A stretch of 64,000 bases of DNA from Ophioderma brevispina (GCA_023653785.1 JAMKCH010051521.1:1-64000), one strand, 5' to 3'. Shown: positions 1-11,614, counted from the first letter of the stretch. Notes: generated by a model not told the origin, from the sequence alone. Program-made: numbers and translations.

Positions 1-540
1 CTGTTTCGGTCACCATTACGTAACAGGGGATTTGACTGCCTACTTTTGCCTGTACTGATACATTCCAAATTTACGTTTTTAATCATTTTCCTGCTTCTTG
101 TGATCAACTCCCCTGCCATATCGTATCAACTTTTGTCAACCTCCCATTTTTTATCTTTGGCTAAAGTGCATTTTAAAAAATCTAGTTGGCTTCAATGATT
201 TTTTTGTAGTTTTTGTTTTATTTTTTATGGTGTGCATTTTTGGTGGGTAATTTGTCAGTTATTCTTTATTTTAAGAGTCGCTCTGTGTGTACTGGGGTAT
301 ATATGGCGTTTCGATTTTCTGTTGTGTGTCATGTTGTGCTTCGGTGGGTGGACGGGTGGGTGGATGAGGTTTGTGTTGTATGGTGTTAAAAAGTATGCAC
401 GGTGTGTTTTTGTGTGTGGCCTGTGGCCTAGGATCAAAAAATTTTGTTGGCCCGTACATCTCTTCTCTCTACATGGCTAACCATTTCCTTTTTGGTGCAC
501 CTTATCGGTTGGCCACTGTGAAGGGATTTTATTATCACTG
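1..540. other. AT-rich stretch, nothing recognised
   Basis: No coding signature, inverted repeat or tandem unit is visible. The short open frames on both strands around 232-480 overlap one another and have biased, low-complexity composition (T/G-rich), so I treat them as chance. Confidence 0.5.
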
Positions 541-812
541 TTGGTCCTCCCTGCCAGGTGCACTCTGTCCTATTTTGTTTTTGGTTATTGTTTGTGGGAA
601 AGGTGTGTGTGCTGGACCATCCTTTCTAATGATCATAATTTTTTATTTTTAAATTTGGTAGCAAATACTTTTTTTAGGAGTGTTATATATACCAACTTAA
701 ACGTGTTTGACATCTCCTTCGTGTGGATATTTTACATTGATTGTGCAATAATGTATTTGTTAATAATTTTCTGTTTTGTTGTAATCTGGCAAATAAATGA
801 AATGAATTGGCA
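541..812 (+). mobile_element. possible LINE 3' end (3' UTR and tail)
   Basis: The stretch ends at about 785-808 with a TTGTAATCTGGCAAATAA-like terminus followed by ATGAAATGAA, a form typical of the 3' ends of CR1/L2-type LINEs, which often finish in a short ATGAA-like microsatellite. An open frame covers 541-846 but its product shows no domain I recognise. It could equally be unique DNA that happens to end this way. No RT sequence is visible upstream, so the copy would be strongly 5'-truncated. Confidence 0.35.
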
Positions 813-869
813 AAAGGTTAAAGACATCTCAGGCCCCAGAATATGAACCATTTTTTAATTTCGTAGTAA

Positions 870-2090
870 TCACTTTTTTCTGTCTGGTCGGTCTGTCTGT
901 CCGTCTGTCGTCTGCTGCTCTTGTGTACGATTTATCTGGGTTTCCGTACGTGCTACAATATGTAAATTTGGTGGAAATAAGCGGGTCCACGAGTCTCGAC
1001 CGGCATTAATTTTGGGCGTAATATGCTAATGTAAGTATCACTTTTGCATAATTAAATGAACATTTTCCCGCAAGGCCTGTTACAAGTTTTCTGGAGTTCC
1101 GTAAGTCTGGATGATGATGTCACCTTGGTGGAGGAAGCGGGCCTGGAGATTCTTGAACTATTAGATTTCTGGACAATTAAGTATCAAATGATCTAATTAA
1201 TATGCAAAAATCAACGTAATTGCTATAAATTTTAAACGCTACATTGGGATACGGAAACTTCCTCACTCATGACAGCCTATCAATCATGGTGGCGCATCTT
1301 TTTTTTGCAATTTGAAAGTGTGTGATACAATGCGGCTTAGGTATGCAAATGAAGCTATAAATATGATATTACTGTATCTCTGAAACCGTACATCCGATAG
1401 AGGCCAAAATTCCTTCACTGCATGAAAGCTGTATTGGTGCGCATCTTTTTTTTGCCATTTTAAAAGTATGTGATATTTGTGCATTTAAGAATACGATGCC
1501 AGGCCATGTTTTGGGTGAATCATAATTGTGTTAAAGTGCTTTATGGGCAATAAAATATGCTAATTAACGTGTCTATTTGCATAATTTTAGAAAAAAAAAA
1601 GCTGTGTATAAGGTTATCTAGAGTTCCGTAAGGCATATCATGATGTACTTGGTGTAAGGAGCGGTTGAAGATTTCGCGACCTGATTAGATTTTGGGCATA
1701 TTTTGGGTTAATTAGGTATGGGGCAAATGAACTAATTAATATGCATAAAAATCGGCGGAATTGCTATAACAATTTTGAACGGTAGATTCGCTACACACAA
1801 TTTCCTTCACTGCTGGGGAAACATGTTATTGGTGCTGCATATTTTTTTGCCATTTGAAAGATGTGATATTTGCGCATAGGTATGCAAATGAGCTAATTAA
1901 ATAGCATACTGGCTGTAATCGCTGAACGGTAGAATCGGATCGGCAAAATGCCTTTGCTACATTAAGACTGTCTGCCATAATCTTTTGTGGTGAATCATAG
2001 TTCGGTTACAGTGCATGTGGGCCAATTAAGGTGCATTTTGTGATGCATTGATCTAATTAAATATCGTAATTTCGCTATCACTGAAAATTG
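870..2090. repeat. diverged AT-rich tandem/composite repeat (GTTCCGTAAG / ATGCAAAT-TAATTA family)
   Basis: Recurring blocks are visible. GTTCCGTA lies near 940, 1093 and 1621. TATGCAAATG followed by AGCTAATTAA-like sequence lies near 1341 and 1881-1900. Reversed arrangements (CTAATTAATATGCA) lie near 1190 and 1730. A GGTGCGCATCTTTTTTT...CATTT block lies near 1290, 1438 and 1825. A (GTCC/GTCT)n run opens the unit at about 885-910. The same components recur at 41095-41441. The ORF at 1284-1484 on the minus strand is a shadow of the repeat. Confidence 0.7.
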
Positions 2091-2119
2091 TCATTGGCAT
2101 GCAAAATTGAGTGTAACAT

Positions 2120-2625
2120 GAGCAGGTGGGTTGTTGAGAGAGAGTAGGGTGTTGGGGAAGGAGAGGGGTGTTGGGGAGGGGGAGGAGTGTGGGAGGGAGT
2201 GTTGCAATTGGGGAGAGGGTGTTGTCGGGTGTTGGGGAGGGGGTGTGCAGTGTGTTGGGGAGTAGAGGTGTTGTGTGTTGGCAGGGTGTTGGGTATGGGG
2301 TGGGGTTGTTTTGGGTGTTGCGGGGTATTGGGGGGTGGGGTGTTGGGGAGGGGGTGGGGTGTTTTGTGTTGGGGTTTGTTGGGGATGGGGTGGAGTGTTG
2401 CACAATTTTGCCGGTGTTGGGGAGGTGGGTGGGTGTTGCTGGAATGTTGGGAGGGGGTGGGGTGCTGCGGGATGTTTGGGGTTAGGGGGTGGTGTTGCGG
2501 GGTGTTGCGAGGGGTGTGTCGTGTTGCGGATGTTGGGGAGGGTTGGGCGTTTCGGGGTGTTAAGAAGGAGGGTGTTGTGGGGATTTGGGGTGTTAAGGAT
2601 GGGGTGGGTGTTGGGGAGAGTGATG
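2120..2625. repeat. G-rich minisatellite (GTGTTGGGGAGGGG units)
   Basis: About 500 bp of irregular 12-20 bp units of the form GTGTTGGGGAGGGGGTG, with strong strand asymmetry (G on plus, C on minus). Runs of three to six G at short spacing make it a strong candidate for G-quadruplex formation. It opens all six frames: the long Pro/Thr/His-rich minus-strand frames and Gly/Val/Cys-rich plus-strand frames here are artefacts. A shorter array of the same unit lies at 41441-41550. Confidence 0.85.
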
Positions 2626-2639
2626 CTGCAATCCACTGT

Positions 2640-4650
2640 ATCTGCTTGCACAACTTTTTTGAGAACACCCTCTATTCATACAATTGCAATCTGGTCTGCT
2701 GCTCTTTGTCTTACAGCTCTGCGCAAAAGCAAGGCGAGACTTGTGGTTCGAGAACCGCCTTGTTTATTTGACAAAATGACAATATATACCTGAATGTTGA
2801 AAATGAATATGAAAACATTAGGTGTTTGGTAACCATTGTGTGATTCCAAACATCAGTATGCCTGTAAATGTACATCTAATTAGTAAGGTAGGTACTTTGT
2901 GGCAATATGCAGTTTAGAGCACAAAGGCATGGTCCGTAGACCAGGATTTCTTAGGTTGGGGGAAATTTTTTTTTCCTCCAACACATTTGGCACAAGTGGG
3001 CCTTTATAGTACAGAAATTTTAACTTTTTTGTCAAAAAAAAATACAACCCTAATTTTTTTGAAGTTTTGTTACAATCCTGGTTTAACCTTAAAAATATAA
3101 TTTGAATTTGTAAATTTTGAATTTAATGGGATGTTACTTGTTGGTTGTCTCAATTTCATAGAGGTTCTCCTTAAGATGAAATGAGAATGGCCTGCTTAAT
3201 TTAGGCCATACCACCCTTTAGATGAATTATTGCACTATGTATAATCATTTGGTTTCTTAATATTAATATGGCGATGGTCATTGCACATGACAACTAGTGT
3301 GGCAGGGTAAGTGGTTACGACCTGAAATTGATGCTAAAAAAAGAATTGTCACGATTGTCCCTGAAAACATCACGCCATAGTTTTTTATTGCAAAAAGTTT
3401 ATATCTCTTGTGGTTTAATTTAATTGAAAAACCTTTGATGTGTGTATTAACAACATTGCCTTGTTTTTCCACAAACTGTGGAACGATTCAGGTAGACTTA
3501 GATACATAGAACTAACTACAGCATAAATTTGGCTCATCGATCATTTTCCGAATGATTTTTCTCATTTATCGATATTTGGGGTCTCACAAGTGGGAAATGG
3601 TGGAGCTGTGGCCATTCAAGGATTGGAGGCTGTAGCAATGTTACCGATGCCACTCAATGCAATGTTTTCACAAGCAGCTGTGGAAGAGAGCGTGAACATA
3701 TTGCTCCTGCTGTGCTTGTCACATTGCTTATCTTTGTGAATTAATTACAATTTCTTTTTTAATTTATCAAGTACTATTTTGGGGTTTTAGTGGTTTTACA
3801 AAATTACAAGTTGAGAATCTGTGAAGGAAGACCTGTGTAGGTCCCTTTCATTGCCTAATGGATGATTCTGAAAGAGCCATGTCACACTCTGAAGATGCCC
3901 TCGCCCTCTTGTCAACATATCAACATGATAGACTGCCTAAAGATTACTTAACAATTGCTTAAAGATTGCCAAAAGATTACTTGTAAAAGCTGAAAATAAC
4001 AAAATGCTCTGAAAAGAACCGTTAACAAAACATAAGCTGCCACATGCCAGTAGGCAAGATGACTACATGTTTTATTCCTAGTTGCTTTGTCCTGAGGAAG
4101 TCAACAGCTACCATCGAGAAAGCTTGACAGTTCTAAACTTGTCTGAAGACAAATCCATTAGAACCCAATATAGTAGAAGTTACTTTCTGGGCACTAGCTG
4201 GTTTGAGGCCATTGTTTTAAATTTGAGGGATTTGGTTTGGTCCCATGGAATTCTTAGGGTGCAAAGCAAATACTAATGATTTAAAGCAATGAGCAAAAAC
4301 AGCTAGTACAGAGTTATTAACCTCATTCATAACCATTGAAATTGAGAATGATTAAATAAAAATAATTTATCATAAAAATTATCTCTGGTTCCTGAATCTT
4401 CTTGTGCTTTCATCTTCTCTGTATGTAATTCAACAACCAGGGACCACATTTTGTGTCGTCTGCAAGAGGGCACATAGGGATAGGGATTGCTTTGGCAGTG
4501 TGTGTGTCTGTATGTCTGTGGTAAAAATGTTGACCCAAATGTTAACCCAAAATATAATTGCCCGCTGTTTCCACATGTCCGCACATTTTCATGATACTTG
4601 CATACAATGGACTTGGATTAGTGACCCATATGTTGGTGACTTCATGTAAC
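2640..4650. other. no recognised feature
   Basis: AT-rich unique-looking DNA. A plus-strand open stretch at about 3586-3740 reads as a hydrophobic, Ala/Leu-rich peptide ending at a stop, but I see no convincing splice signals. Other frames are short and overlap on both strands. Confidence 0.4.
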
Positions 4651-4651
4651 C

Positions 4652-4767
4652 TTGGGGAATGAATTTAGTATTCTGCCACAGGCTACGAATTCGGCAACGT
4701 TAACGGAATAAACCGCATGTTAAAGGTGCCGAATTTTAGTGGTGGCAGAATACTAAATTCATCCCAA
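4652..4767. mobile_element. 116-bp foldback element, family C copy 1
   Basis: The ends are inverted copies of one another over about 26 bp: TGAATTTAGTATTCTGCCAC on the left and GTGGCAGAATACTAAATTCA on the right. The centre holds GAATTCGGCAACGTTAACGG and a CCGCATGTTAAA block. Related central sequence occurs at 21483-21536 and, reversed, at 40348-40415. It is flanked by nearly identical 18-bp direct repeats (TTGGTGACTTCATGTAAC on the left, about 4632-4650; TTGGTGACCTCATGTGAC on the right, about 4769-4786). Confidence 0.7.
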
Positions 4768-5079
4768 CCTTGGTGACCTCATGTGACATTTGGCCCCATT
4801 CTCAAACTGCAATGGCAGACCACACATGCATTTGGTGAATGCTGTATTTTTGTTGTTAACAATCATGAACTACAATGCATGTGCGATGATTTTATACAAG
4901 TTACGTGCATGAATTGGGCAGCGGCAGGCATTGAGTTCTCTTGATGGGAACGTCATATGTGGAGGTTGTTAAGTACACGGTCGTTATAAAATTGCAATGC
5001 ATGTAAAAAAGGTATAGTTTGCTACATCTGGGGAATGGGTTGGTGCAGCGTATCTTCCCTCGCCTCTCACCTCAAGGAG

Positions 5080-5081
<2 letters not shown>

Positions 5082-5117
<36 letters not shown>
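5082..5117. repeat. poly-C tract (36 bp)
   Basis: An uninterrupted run of 36 C. Its length is unreliable in most sequencing data. It lies next to CTCAAGGAGG and has no visible relation to a gene. Confidence 0.9.
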
Positions 5118-5118
<1 letters not shown>

Positions 5119-5590
5119 TGGGCTCGGGTAAAGAATAGGCCCAATGTATATTCGCTGCATGTTGTAAGAGGCAACTAGAAGGACGTATCATCTAATGTTC
5201 CAAAATTATGTGGTTGTTAGCGGTAACGTTCAAAAAGTGTCTAAGCATGATCTAAAATTGGTCTTACTTACTTGATACATGGATATTTACTAGGTAAATC
5301 CTTAGTATATCCCTTGTTTTGTGCTTTTACTGTAGACTTATGTTTCCTGTGTGTGAGAACAAATTCGATGCAATCAATAAGTTTAATGTCATATATTAAA
5401 AAAAACATTTTAAGTTTTTAACAAAAATAAGGTCATCCAAAAAACCTGTAATAGATTTGCAAAAAATATTTCTTTAAAAAGTCTGTTTTATTAACTATTT
5501 GAATGTATCTTGGCTATTTCGTGTGTTATGATAATGTAAAAAGAAAGTATATTTGTTTGTGTATGAAGAGACAAAAGTGAAATATTCATC

Positions 5591-5810
5591 CAGTAGCATA
5601 GCCAGGTGGGGGCAAAGGGAGGCAGAGTGCCCCTTCTGCAAAAAAATCTTGAGGGGATATCGGGAAATAAAACACGGATATTCATGTTAAATCAGCCCCT
5701 TTTCGGATTCTTTTGCCCTGCGACCGGGAAATTTTTGTTTGTGATCGGGACTTTTGTTGCACCTACCGGGAAATTGCCCCCTCGGAACCACCGGGCTGGC
5801 TACGTGCCTG
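5591..5810. mobile_element. non-autonomous hAT-type MITE with 8-bp TSD
   Basis: The 220-bp element begins CAGTAGCATAGCCAGG and ends, on the opposite strand, CAGGCACGTAGCCAGC, matching the CAGTGGCGTAGCCAGG-like ends common in animal hAT non-autonomous elements. It is flanked by an exact 8-bp direct repeat, TATTCATC (5583-5590 and 5811-5818), the length made by hAT transposases. There is no transposase inside. The short frames at 5491-5863 are carried by the element and its flanks and are not genes. Confidence 0.88.
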
Positions 5811-6098
5811 TATTCATCATGATATATTTTATGTTTATATTTTGTAAAATGTTTGATATATAAGTAACCATGGTGACACTATTGTGTTTGAGTTGTCATT
5901 AAATTTTAATACCTTACCTTATAATACCGTGCCCTACTTATGTCTTGCAATAATGTGTCTATGTATGGTAAGTCAATCACTGAAGTATTAGTGCAAGACA
6001 TTTTCAATCACATGAAATCTGTGATAGTTGCTAACAAATGAAAAGATGTTTCCATGGTTTTAATTTTTATTCATTGTGACTTTATTTATGTTCCTCAG

Positions 6099-6139
6099 AA
6101 AGAAGTTGACAAATTTGTCACAATGTAACTAGATTGCAG
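6099..6139 (+). other. candidate 41-bp exon (non-coding or terminal)
   Basis: TTTATTTATGTTCCTCAG precedes and GTAAGAGT follows a 41-bp block, giving consensus acceptor and donor. All three frames inside contain a stop or soon meet one, so if real it is a UTR or non-coding RNA exon. A chance pairing of signals in AT-rich DNA is quite possible. Confidence 0.25.
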
Positions 6140-7840
6140 GTAAGAGTTTGCTATATCTTGTTTATAAGTTCGAAGCAAGTTTACTCCTTAATTCAGGTAA
6201 TTGCGAAACTATTTTTAATTTAGAGAGTACTTTTTTTCTATCTTATATCGCTTTCTGTTAATTAAATTAATGGGAATGGACCAAATTGGTAGCACGTTAT
6301 CTTTTTGGACCCACAAATCCTTTGTTTTGGTTCTAGGTAGTGGGGTTTGAAGCCAATGGTTTTGTTAACTGCGTGTTTATCTTATATCGTATTGGCTTGA
6401 AATTCGCATATGACGTGTGCGAAAATAATGGCAGCGTTTTCGTTTGGCGATAATAAGGTTGTAAAGCCAAGTTTTAGGGTCTCCAACAAACAAATTGGTT
6501 GTAATTTGGTTCGGTTGACGTGTCAACAGCTCCTTGGATGTGTGTATTATGAATGTGGTAAGAAAGAAATTTAGAAATTGCACATTCTATCCCCTTATCA
6601 CTTTTCCAAACTGCTATGTTGTATCAAGCTAGCCTTGATGCATCTGCAGCCTAAGTTTTGTGTCAATCAGTGTCCTTGCAATTGTGTTTTATTTCACGAG
6701 GGTCACAGACTTCACTCATTCTAAAACCCCCCCTCTGGAAGAGGGAATATTTGAACAAACTATTTTAAACATATAGATTTTAAAAATTTCCAAGTAGGCC
6801 TTCTTAATATCATATGTAACTGAAAATATTATTAATTTACATGTCTTCTAATTATTAGAACTCAAGCTTTTAGCATTTACCACAATCAATTTCCCCCATT
6901 CCTAGTGAAATTAAAGGCTTGCAAAATTGTTATTCTGGTTTGGAAGAGCGCCCATATCAAGGACAAAATGAATTGATCGTGATACATACTTGCTAATTCA
7001 AAGTTTAACAGTCACATTGCTCTGAGAGAGGTAATTCCAATCGGGTAAGCACTTGGCCAGTAATTTCATATGTCTCGCTAAATGATAGATGTTAACTTCT
7101 TAGCACTCTCCAATTCCCATTTAAGGTGTCCCTGATTTGGACATGTGCTATATAGGGTATAGGTAAACACTGGACCAAATATCTTCATCCCAAGTCAAAC
7201 TTTTCATTAGTCACTTGACTATGGGACTTGACCATACTTGGTTTTAACTTTAACTTTCAACTAGCAGTGTTTATTTATACCTTTCAAGTCATTTTCATCT
7301 CTTAGGACCTCATAGTTTTTGGATGTATATTTAGCTGAACAATGCTTTAGTCGAAAAAAGTATGTAGGGCCTACCTTTCCTCAACAAACATTTTCGTTAA
7401 TTGTATGGAAACATAATTTGTTTTTGAACTTATAAAATATAACAAATAGTTAATACTCTATATATATGTCACAAAAACTATGATCAGGCCCTTTAGACTA
7501 TTTAAATTATTATTCCTTTTTGATGTGGCAAATAAATTTTGTAAAAGACAAGTGACTATATAGCCTATTATTAGAGAGTCAATTGTCTTTATTACCATAC
7601 TATATTTTATCGTCATATCATATAAGAAACATATAATTTCTAAGTCCTACCTTATTTGACTTTTTTCACTTGTTCTTGGAGAAGTTAAAATGAAAACTGT
7701 GTAATGTTTTTGTATCCAACCTTTTGTATGCCCTGGCATGTAGAGACCAATGTTTCCATTTTACAAAAGTCAAATTCTGTTTTAGTATTCCATTTTACAA
7801 AAACCGATTTTTCCCCTGATCTGTGGGTGAAGATTTGATG
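6140..7840. other. no recognised feature
   Basis: AT-rich DNA with no coding-like frame longer than about 70 codons, no clear inverted repeat and no tandem unit. Confidence 0.4.
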
Positions 7841-8014
7841 AATTATCATGAGTTGTTTTTAGAGTTATTTGTTGGTGAGGTAATATTTTTTTTCCCCCCC
7901 CCTTGTTTCCTCCATCCCTCCTTTTTTTTCTGGGCATGTACTTTTTACCTCATTTGAGGAAAAACACCCTCAACTTGAATTAAAGGTGCACGTATGCAAA
8001 TTTTCAAAAGTTAT

Positions 8015-8430
8015 GGAGTTCTTGATTAGTTATGTTTTAGTAGTGTTTTCGTTTTTTGGTGAGTTAATGGTTGAGTTCATTGATGAGTTATGTTCTTTAA
8101 GTAAGTAATTATAATGGATCCCATCAATGAGTTTTAATAGAGTTATTTGTTAGCGAGGTATGAATGGAGTTCATTGATGAGTTTTAATTTTGTTACGTCA
8201 TGTTGGTGAGTTTTGAATGGAGTTCATCAACCAGTTCAGAGTTTCTAGAGGTTTTTTTTTTTTGTGAGTTGTGGCATTCATTATGAGCTATGTGTTGAGG
8301 TTTTTTTTTTGGTTTTGGTTGAGTTAATGGATGGAGTTCACCAATATGAGCTTTTTGTTTTTTAAGTTATCTGTTGGTGACAATATGGATAGATTCATTG
8401 ACGAGTTATGCCTTTTAGAGTTCTTTGGTG
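8015..8430. repeat. tandem array, 50-60 bp unit
   Basis: About seven diverged units share the core GAGTTCATTGATGAGTTATG. Core anchors fall near 8068, 8117, 8167, 8219, 8270, 8332 and 8389. The two opposite-strand frames at 8324-8531 are shadows. Confidence 0.75.
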
Positions 8431-8454
8431 GGGTGATCGCGAAGCCGGGTGACC

Positions 8455-8940
8455 GCCTGTATCTATTAAAAGGCCGTTCCTCCATATTTACCTTTTTAAA
8501 GGGCAATTCCATTCATCAATTGTACCATTAAAAAAAAAGCCATAATCAATTATACAATTAAGGGCCATTTCTCCATTTACCAATTAAATTTGCCATTCCC
8601 CCCTCCATTTTACCCACTTAAAGACCGTTCATGCATTTCCTCAGTTCCATTAAAAGGGCTATTCCTCATTTGCCAAGGCCCATTCCAGTCATTTACCTTG
8701 GAAAGGGTAATGCAATTTATTTAAATTAAAGTGCCCTTCCTCATTGACCAATTAAAGGGCCATTCTTCATTTTTACCATTAAAGTAACATTCCGCAATTT
8801 ACTAATTATTAAAAGGCCTATTCCCTTATTCCATTCCTTTCCCTTCTCTCCTTCCTATTCCTTCCTCCATTTACAATTAACACATGCCATTCCTCATTTA
8901 CCATTAAAGGATCATTCCGCAATTAAATGGTCATTATCTG
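8455..8940. repeat. tandem array, about 40-bp unit
   Basis: About a dozen diverged copies of a unit close to CAATTAAAGGGCCATTCCTC followed by CATTTAC. It abuts the preceding array. It resembles in style the TTAAAGGGGCATTCC cores of the array at 54.9 kb. Confidence 0.75.
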
Positions 8941-9400
8941 AAAATGGTTAAGATTATAATGGATTAAAGAGCTTATGTACTTTTCAAAAAAAATTTATGA
9001 ACAGGAATGTATTTTTTTGCCACCATTTGAAGAGAGCACCCTCGGGTTCATTTTGACCTCAAGTACTTTGTACTACCCTACATTTTCTATTTTCCAAGCA
9101 ATTATTTTATGTCCATCTTGCATATCTTATTTGTTTCAAAAACTGTCTGCCAACCAATAACTTGTCTTAGGTGTTCTCATCATTGCGTCTCCAGAATAAT
9201 CCATTTCCACCATACAAGTGGATCCTCTGTCATCAATTGCTGCTCTCTTTTAAGGAAAGGGCCAAAATGTCTTTTTAACACAGTTTTCTTATCTGGAATA
9301 ATAATGTATACTGGCATTGGTCATTATAAACTCACTATCACACACTCAAAACTACAATTTTTATCTACTCAATTTGTAGTAAATTACTTAATCCAGACAG
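8941..9400. other. no recognised feature
   Basis: Two overlapping plus-strand frames (8975-9160 and 9109-9423) have no domain and run into the inverted-repeat element that follows. I treat them as chance. Confidence 0.4.
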
Positions 9401-9923
9401 TTAAAGAGACACTGGCAAGTTGAAAAATAGTGCGCTCAGATTTTTTCAAAAATCGATATTTTTGTGCATGTTTGTAAAGCTTTATATACAAAAGCCCTCA
9501 CCCGAAATGATTAAGACCAAATCAGCTTCCTTATGGGTAAACAGAACGATTTTATAATTTAACTCCGCCGCGACGCTAAATTCAGTCCTACGACGAAAAT
9601 GCTTTTAACCCAGACCACCCACCCGTATGCCATGTTTGTCCACGCTATGTCACACTGTTTGACCGGTCAGTACCTTTGTGGTTTTTAATTCAGGAGAACG
9701 AGTAAAATACATGTAAAGACACATTTGTTGTTAAAGTTATGGAAAACTTAAAGTTGGCCTACAAATTACCTGGGATGTCTTTATCCTCATATCATGTCCC
9801 TATCTGTTTTGGTTATGTTATTTTTATGTGTAACTATATCTCTGTTGCTTCCCATGGCCTTACTATCATTTGAGAGCAAATTTGAGACATTTCATATTTT
9901 GTGAAATGTCCAGTGCCGCTTAA
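9401..9923. mobile_element. TTAA-bounded inverted-repeat element (family E)
   Basis: The left end is TTAAAGAGACACTGGCA. The right end read on the opposite strand is TTAAGCGGCACTGGACA. Both ends carry TTAA, which would be the target duplication. The element is about 520 bp with no coding capacity. TTAA targets are typical of piggyBac-type transposases, but the inner end sequence is not the usual piggyBac CCY start, so the family assignment is open. Confidence 0.65.
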
Positions 9924-10439
9924 CTTTGTTATTTTTAAAGTCATTTTTATTAGTCCACATGTGATCAGTATTATGATTTGTTATGGATCCAAGCATGAGA
10001 AAATCTCAGATCCGAAACATAATAAGCTAAAATGGAGATTATGGTCAATATTTGTTCTCTCTTTGAATGTTTAAAATATTGGTGGTCATAGATAAAACTT
10101 GGACCCATGTTAATAGGTTCAATGGTAACATACTGAGGTTAAAGGTCATTTTTGACAAAATTGGGAGACTGCAAAAATGCAACACTTATAATCTGCACTC
10201 ACCTAGCCTCTACAAACGCCTTGAACAGAATGAATCAACTGATGTGTGTGTAAGGCTGAAACTGAAGTCTAATTGGGTATAGTTATAATTTTCCGTGGTA
10301 ATTCATTGATGTTGTTTATACCTTCGTCGTACATGGCTAAGGTCCTGTATTTCAGTCGTTTCTCTGTCTGTTCTTTGTTTCTTTCTTTCCAAATGCCTCT
10401 TCAAATGCTACTAGTGGCTAAACGTGTGTCTGATTGCAG

Positions 10440-10945
10440 CAAAAAATGGTCAGAAGAACCACGGACAGAGGCCCCATATATGCTATACACGGATTGGGGT
10501 GAAAGGTCCTGTGTGGCCAATTTAAGGGGCATTTGTTTGAACTCTAGAACTTCCCTTTTCTGTCCGAATATTGTGTTATGAGCACCAGAACCACTGCCCA
10601 AGGTCCCTATAGGGTATACCCCAGATTGGGGTCAAGATCATATGGGCCGACTTAATGTACAAATTCCTTCTTGTGCCCACAAATCAATTGGCTATCCAAC
10701 CAGCCTTGGTGAGGAGAGAAGAACCGCTGATTTAGGGCCCTTATGGGATATACACAAGATAGGATCACAGCTCATGTGAGCTAATTAAAGGAGCATTCTA
10801 AAAAAAATCTATAAAAATCTTTCTTGATGCACAAATCAAATTCTATGATCCAACAGAAATGGTCAGAATAACCACAACCCAAGGTTCATTTAGGGTGTAC
10901 AAAGACTAGCGGTCAAAAGGTCATGTACACCGAATAACCATGAAT
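10440..10945. repeat. tandem array, about 130-145 bp unit
   Basis: Three to four diverged units share ATGGTCAGAAGAACCAC, then CCCAAGGTCCC and TAGGGTATACAC, then AGATTGGGGTCAAGATCA and a GGCCAATTTAAGGGGCAT block. Units start near 10446, 10580, 10712 and 10857. The frames at 10273-10601 on both strands are products of the array. Confidence 0.7.
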
Positions 10946-11180
10946 AAGGTCAATGCTCTATGAAGCATAATTAAACTATAGAATGCCTTTAAACCAGCCG
11001 GTGCTATGGCCACAGCTGATCTTCATATCTTGGTTGATTTTTGTTTCTTGACAGTTCTTATATGGAGGACAGGTTTTCATTTGACTTTAAAAATAAAAAC
11101 TTCAGGGGGCCCACTGCCTAAACTGACCCCGCAACGCCACCACCAGTGGTCACCCCTTTTGAGACGAGGGGTGACCAATT
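10946..11180. other. flank of the DIRS-like element
   Basis: Short unique stretch containing GTGACCCCT/AGGGGTGAC inverted sequences (GGTCACCCCTTTTGAGACGA...GGGGTGACCA, near 11149-11175). No gene is seen. Confidence 0.4.
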
Positions 11181-11182
11181 AG

Positions 11183-11365
11183 AATCTCATCCAGAACCGA
11201 CCAAACCAGACAAACATCACACAAAACAATATGAAATATGTTTAACGGTTTTACTCTAGCATGGTAGCAGTCACCCACGCTGTCTCAAACCATTTGATAA
11301 ACATCGCATACATCTTAACCACCGGCAATACTACCCTCATGGGGGCGAGACACTCAAAGCCATCG
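11183..11365 (-). repeat. split direct repeat B2 (3' terminus of the element)
   Basis: Copy of repeat B at the outer end. The best-conserved part is 11183-11305, including CATGGTAGCAGTCACCCACG. Homology to B1 begins near 11183, which marks the likely end of the element. Confidence 0.75.
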
Positions 11366-11614
11366 TGGCCACGGTGAAGACAAAGCCCCAAAACATGACC
11401 TGAGATAGGCGAAAAACCGGAGATCAAAAACCTGATTACATCAGGAAAGCCACTCCGGAAAATTCCTATCCGACCCCCGAAGGCGATCGGAGGCAATCGG
11501 AATTAACGAGCGAGCTCCAGGGTCACAAAAAGTTATTTGGCAAAATGTTATAATATGACCATAACCTCTATGAAATAACTTAAAATACAATGGTCCCTCG
11601 GAAAAACAAGAATG

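Noticed and set aside
2053..2793. Five long overlapping open frames on both strands (up to 196 codons)
   Set aside because: They read the G-rich minisatellite in different frames. Pro/Thr/His-rich and Gly/Val/Cys-rich products follow from the repeat.
3586..3745. Plus-strand reading with AVAIQGLEAVAMLPMPLNAM
   Set aside because: Looks coding-like, but the flanking acceptor is weak, no donor follows, and no homology is recognised.
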